In this document: positions 15,726 through 18,269 of the stretch, piece after piece | Layout: each line of letters starts with the position of its first letter | Position numbering within the stretch: position 1 is the stretch's first letter | Assembly (NCBI GenBank): GCA_030836325.1 | Contig: JAURQC010000071.1 | Coordinates: 1-18,269 of the forward strand | Source of the DNA: Candidatus Nanopelagicales bacterium | GTDB lineage: Bacteria > Actinomycetota > Actinomycetes > S36-B12 | Direction: 5' to 3' | DNA: 18,269 bases | The notes under the pieces: model-generated | Databases searched by the model: none | What the model saw: only the letters and a program-made list of their open reading frames with translations | Told to the model about the DNA's origin: nothing | Position numbers and translations under genes: made by a program

Positions 15726-16629
15726 CTACGTGCGCGGTGCTGCGGCCGTCGTTGTCGGCGGCGTACTCCTAGCCCTTCAGGGTGCGCTCGTCGGATGTAC
15801 GGCAGCGGGCTCCGGTGGAGCCGCCGTTCCGGTTGTGCCCGATGACGATGCTGAAGCCGAACTCGTTGTCTTGGATCCGTGTTCCAAGCCCAACCTCACG
15901 ACGGTGGAGCCAGGGGCGTTGACCTTCACGACTTCACTTGCGCCTGCGCCCCCTTTCTTCCTCACTGACGAACCCGCCGACCGCGAAGGTTTCGAAGCCG
16001 AACTGGCGTATGCACTTGCCGAGCAACTCGGGTTTCGTCCCCAAGAGGTGACCTGGGAACTCGTTCCAGCTCAGGATGTACTGACCGGCACCTTCTTGGA
16101 CTACGACATCGCCATCGATGGCTACGTCGCGCGACCGGATGAGTTCCCGGCCATTGCCTATTCGTCTCCCTATTTGGAGACGACAACGGTGCTGGACGTC
16201 AGCGGTGACCAGGCGCGCCGATCTTTGTTGGGAGTGAACACCGAGGTGCCGCCATCGTCCTTGCGCTTCGCTTCTCCGGTCCAAGGCATAGGACGACCAT
16301 GGCTTCTGGGCAAGGGTTGGATCCCAGAGGGTGGAGGACTGGCGCTGTGGGCTCGCACCGGGTTGGAGATGGAACAGGCCCGAGAGACCACCGACGTTCG
16401 GCTCATGGACGAATTCACTCGCCAGTGGCTTGAGGCAGAGGCCGGAGCGGAGATCACGAACGTGGCTGGTGTCGAGCCACCGGATGTGGCATTTTCCTTG
16501 GCGATGGTCGGGGGAAATCCCTTGGCTGCTTGCGTTGATCGAGCTCTGGCGGAAATGGTGGAAACCGGGCAATTGGAGACGATAAAGGCGACGTGGCTTG
16601 TCCCAGAAGCCTGGCGAGACGACGCATAG
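15718..16629 (+). CDS. Family 3 solute-binding lipoprotein, orphan
   Basis: A 303-residue extracellular lipoprotein from GTG 15718. Its hydrophobic N-terminus ends in lipobox LVGC (Cys27), followed by a Gly/Asp/Glu linker. Residues from about 65 fit the bacterial extracellular solute-binding family 3 (amino-acid type): LTFTTSLAPAPPFF, GFEAELAYALAEQLGF, WELVPAQDVLTGTFLDYDIAIDGYVARP, and YSSPYLETTTVL. The C-terminal lobe closes with NPLAACVDRALAEMVETGQLETIKATWL. Starts at GTG 15715, 15718 and 15730 are all possible; the last gives the shortest signal peptide. It overlaps the end of the DUF3039 gene. No permease or ATPase gene is adjacent, so the ligand and transporter are unknown. Confidence 0.85.
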   Translation: MTDYVRGAAAVVVGGVLLALQGALVGCTAAGSGGAAVPVVPDDDAEAELVVLDPCSKPNLTTVEPGALTFTTSLAPAPPFFLTDEPADREGFEAELAYALAEQLGFRPQEVTWELVPAQDVLTGTFLDYDIAIDGYVARPDEFPAIAYSSPYLETTTVLDVSGDQARRSLLGVNTEVPPSSLRFASPVQGIGRPWLLGKGWIPEGGGLALWARTGLEMEQARETTDVRLMDEFTRQWLEAEAGAEITNVAGVEPPDVAFSLAMVGGNPLAACVDRALAEMVETGQLETIKATWLVPEAWRDDA

Positions 16630-16636
16630 CCCGCCC

Positions 16637-16655
16637 ATCACGCGCTCAGCGTGAT
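16637..16655 (+). terminator. Hairpin after the solute-binding gene
   Basis: ATCACGC and GCGTGAT form a perfect 7-bp stem with a 5-nt loop (GCTCA), starting 8 nt after the stop codon and followed by TTTG. A compact intrinsic-type terminator with a short U-tract. Confidence 0.5.
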
Positions 16656-16719
16656 TTGCGTATTGGCACGGACCTTGTTCGGGCTTTGGCCGCAACATCC
16701 CCCACTGTGGGTGTCCTTA

Positions 16720-16746
16720 CCCCTAGCATCTTGTCGGCGCTAGGGG
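16720..16746. repeat. CCCCTAGC/GCTAGGGG inverted repeat upstream of hdeD-like gene
   Basis: A perfect 8-bp inverted repeat (16720-16727 and 16739-16746) with an 11-nt spacer, 34 bp before the HdeD-like start and 90 bp after the preceding stop. It has no U-tract and lies well after another hairpin, so an operator for the HdeD-like gene is as likely as a terminator. It shares the C-tract/G-tract look of the CsoR-type sites but lacks their ATA/TAT flanks. Confidence 0.4.
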
Positions 16747-16780
16747 AGACACCCCGACGGCCGGCATCAGGAGGATGTAA

Positions 16781-17356
16781 ATGTCCAATAGTGAAACTGT
16801 GATCATCGAGGAGAATCCCGACAGCATGATGACGGCCATCGGCCGCAACTGGTGGGTGCTGCTCTTCGCGGGCATCTTGAGCTTGCTGGTGGGTATCGCA
16901 GCCCTCGCGTGGCCGGGCAAGACCGTCTTGGTCGTCGCCATTGTCTTCGCGATCTGGCTGATCGTCTCTGGCATCTTCAGCATTGTTCGCGGATTCGCTG
17001 CCGGTCTCACCGGTGGGATGCGTGCCCTGTTCATCATTACCGGCATCTTGTCGCTGGTGCTGGGCATCTTCGCTATCCGTGGTGAGTTCCAGGAGTTGTA
17101 CATCCTGAGCCTGTTCATCGGTATCGGCTTCTTGTTCCGTGGCTTCTCGACCCTGTTCCTTGGTTTTGAAAGCAAGGACGGCCGCGGCTGGAACATCTTC
17201 TTCGGCGTTGTGATGCTGATCGGTGGTTTCATCGTGTTGGTGTGGCCGGGCATCTCGCTTGTCACTCTCACCTGGGTGGTCGGCATCTGGCTCGTGGTGA
17301 TCGGCATCTACGAGATCATCGCGTCCTTCACCGTCAAGGCTGCGGCCAAGGTGTAG
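16781..17356 (+). CDS. HdeD/DUF308-family membrane protein
   Basis: A 191-residue integral membrane protein with six predicted helices in three pairs (WWVLLFAGILSLLVGIAAL, VLVVAIVFAIWLIVSGIFSI, ALFIITGILSLVLGIFAI, YILSLFIGIGFLFRGFSTL, NIFFGVVMLIGGFIVLVWPG, LVTLTWVVGIWLVVIGIYEI). The repeated GI..L..GI.AL.WPG pattern is that of the DUF308/HdeD family, linked to acid resistance in enterobacteria; in Actinobacteria its role is uncharacterised. ATG 16781 has AGGAGG 6 nt upstream, the strongest ribosome site in this part of the window. It is monocistronic between hairpins at 16637-16655 and 17389-17427. Family firm, function in this organism unknown. Confidence 0.9.
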   Translation: MSNSETVIIEENPDSMMTAIGRNWWVLLFAGILSLLVGIAALAWPGKTVLVVAIVFAIWLIVSGIFSIVRGFAAGLTGGMRALFIITGILSLVLGIFAIRGEFQELYILSLFIGIGFLFRGFSTLFLGFESKDGRGWNIFFGVVMLIGGFIVLVWPGISLVTLTWVVGIWLVVIGIYEIIASFTVKAAAKV

Positions 17357-17388
17357 GTCTACCCGGTTGACTGACCGGACATTGACCG

Positions 17389-17427
17389 CGAAGCGAGGGG
17401 TGGGCCACCGGCCTGCCCCTCGCTTCG
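17389..17427 (+). terminator. Strong hairpin between hdeD-like and IclR genes
   Basis: CGAAGCGAGGGG (17389-17400) pairs perfectly with CCCCTCGCTTCG (17416-17427), a 12-bp stem with a 15-nt loop that can fold further (GGCC/GGCC). It starts 33 nt after the HdeD-like stop and ends 27 nt before the IclR start. No U-tract follows. A weaker CCGGT/ACCGG hairpin (17363-17378) precedes it. Confidence 0.6.
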
Positions 17428-17454
17428 TCGCGTTGCGCATGGTTTGCTGACGCT

Positions 17455-18102
17455 ATGGCTGCTGAGACGTCGCAGACGCTCGATCGAGGACTTCGCGTAC
17501 TCGAGGAGGTTGCCGATGCGAGCGAGGGACTGACCATCACCGAACTGGCCAATCGCCTCGGCATCGGACGCACAGTGGTCTATCGCCTAGTTGTCACGCT
17601 AGAACAGCATGCGTTGATCCGTCGCGGGTCCGATGGGCGATGCAGACTCGGGCTCGGAGTGTTGGCCATGGGTCGGCAACTGCAGCCGGTGGTGCGCGAC
17701 GCAGCCTTCCCTGCCCTTCGCCTACTGGCCGACGCTGTCGGCTGCACGGCGTATCTCTCACTTGTGGATGGGGCGGAATCGGTGGCCGCCTTGGTTGCGG
17801 AGCCGAGCCGTTCGGACATGCACGTGACGTACCGGGTTGGCAGCCGAAGTCCGTTGGAGACCGCGGCTGCGGGCCGTGCGATTCTTGCTGCACGAACATC
17901 CGGCGCTCGCGCGTTGGATCCACCCTGGGTTGTTGCGAGTGAGGACGGAGCGCCGGGCGTCTTCGGGCTTGCGGCTCCGGTGACCGGGGTCCCTGGCCTC
18001 GAGGCGAGCGTGGGTGTGGTGTCTTTCCGGGAGATCGATGAATTCGACGTAGGGCCCCGGGTGGCCCGGGCGGCCGGGGATGTCGGGCGAGTCTTGCGAT
18101 AG
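17455..18102 (+). CDS. IclR-family transcriptional regulator
   Basis: A 215-residue regulator. The N-terminal winged helix-turn-helix is clear: SQTLDRGLRVLEEVADASEGLTITELANRLGIGRTVVYRLVVTLEQHALIRR in short segments at about residues 6-57, followed by the wing (GRCRLGLGVLAMG). The ligand-binding domain starts near residue 75 (DAAFPALRLLADAVGCTAYLSLVDG). It retains SPLETAAAGRAILA, the usual G.GKA..A region, then ends about 30-40 residues short of typical 250-residue members, with an abbreviated loop around ARALDPPW. ATG 17455 lies shortly after the hairpin and has no clear Shine-Dalgarno sequence. The target and effector are unknown; neighbours give no catabolic pathway. Confidence 0.9.
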   Translation: MAAETSQTLDRGLRVLEEVADASEGLTITELANRLGIGRTVVYRLVVTLEQHALIRRGSDGRCRLGLGVLAMGRQLQPVVRDAAFPALRLLADAVGCTAYLSLVDGAESVAALVAEPSRSDMHVTYRVGSRSPLETAAAGRAILAARTSGARALDPPWVVASEDGAPGVFGLAAPVTGVPGLEASVGVVSFREIDEFDVGPRVARAAGDVGRVLR

Positions 18103-18151
18103 CCAGAAAATTTGCGACAGCCAGGTAAACCCGCGCTAGCCAGACACACCC
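18096..18151. repeat. Three degenerate 18-19 bp tandem repeats
   Basis: Units start GCGATAGCCAG (18096), GCGACAGCCAG (18114) and GCGCTAGCCAG (18133), then A/C-rich tails; a fourth start, GCGG, follows at 18152. The array covers the IclR stop codon and the intergenic region. It could be a slippage product or a multi-site regulator target. Confidence 0.4.
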
Positions 18152-18202
18152 GCGGTGGACCGGGTTCGAGGTCCGTGCCGGACCATGACGCACAATGCTG
18201 GG

Positions 18203-18269
18203 ATGCGCCGCCTTCCCCTCGCCTTGATGACCGTCACAGCCCTCATCGCAGGCCTGTTGGTAGGTCAGG
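18203..18269 (+). CDS. N-terminus of an exported protein, truncated by window edge
   Basis: ATG 18203 opens a frame running off the window after 22 codons (MRRLPLALMTVTALIAGLLVGQ). Two arginines followed by a hydrophobic run form a signal peptide or membrane anchor. CACAAT, 6 nt before the ATG, is a weak -10 candidate. An ATG at 18195 in another frame stops after 10 codons. The product cannot be identified. Confidence 0.55.
   Translation, partial: MRRLPLALMTVTALIAGLLVGQ

Noticed and set aside
15934..16698. Minus-strand open frame of 254 codons opposite the solute-binding gene
   Set aside because: It is antisense to a well-supported lipoprotein gene, with no recognisable domain and no plausible start signal.
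16646..17440. Long minus-strand open frame of 264 codons opposite the HdeD-like gene
   Set aside because: Its His/Asp/Gln-rich composition is the antisense reflection of a membrane protein; it has no domain or ribosome site, and the sense gene is strongly supported.
18150..18185. tRNA-like GGTTCGA segment followed by a sequence ending in CCGGACCA
   Set aside because: The T-arm stem does not pair with a 7-nt loop (GGACC/GGTCC leaves 8 nt), and no matching 5' acceptor, D-arm or anticodon arm lies upstream.

Overview
The window looks like chromosomal core sequence from an actinobacterium of moderately high GC (roughly 60 % by eye). The evidence is a WhiB protein with the four-cysteine arrangement, an RskA-type anti-sigma factor beside its ECF sigma factor, a DUF3039 protein, a class F-type sortase, a GTP-dependent PEP carboxykinase, and many genes whose start codon lies only 6-7 nt after a TANNNT -10 box, as in actinobacterial leaderless transcripts. 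I see no mobile element, rRNA, tRNA or CRISPR array. Genus cannot be set from this sequence.

Layout. 1-944 (-) is the N-terminal part of a CynX/NimT-type MFS transporter, divergent from a malate/lactate dehydrogenase-like gene (1017-2054). Next come a DUF4864-like lipoprotein and trmB (both -), then divergently a small lipoprotein and a DCC-family thiol oxidoreductase (+). These converge on an AhpD-like gene plus an S51/cyanophycinase-like gene (-). A CsoR/CstR-family repressor gene (5269-5529) is divergent from the AhpD gene across a 61-bp region with a GGATACCCC/GGGGTATCC operator. 5678-8651 (+) is a four-gene surface/envelope-stress cassette: DUF4397 exported protein, class F-type sortase, ECF sigma factor, RskA-like anti-sigma factor. 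It has a SigK-like promoter in front. 8695-10474 holds a MalY/PatB-type PLP enzyme overlapping an exported SGNH-hydrolase-like protein. 10671-12494 is pckG, preceded by a CRP/GlxR-like palindrome. It converges on argF (-), which is followed upstream by a whiB-family gene, thioredoxin and a SAM methyltransferase, all (-). The right end (+) carries DUF3039, an orphan family 3 solute-binding lipoprotein, an HdeD/DUF308 membrane protein, an IclR regulator and the first 22 codons of an exported protein. No gene-free stretch exceeds about 200 bp.

The most interesting signals are regulatory. The dyad ATACCC-N4-GGGTAT between the AhpD-like and CsoR-like genes recurs exactly, with the same spacing, over the -10 box of the thioredoxin gene 9 kb away. 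The repressor keeps both cysteines of the family but has glycine where the copper-binding histidine of CsoR sits. This suggests a small thiol/persulfide regulon (AhpD-like, S51-like, thioredoxin). Further points are a probable CTG start codon for the S51-like gene, a SigK-like promoter before the sigma/anti-sigma cassette, and a set of leaderless promoters.
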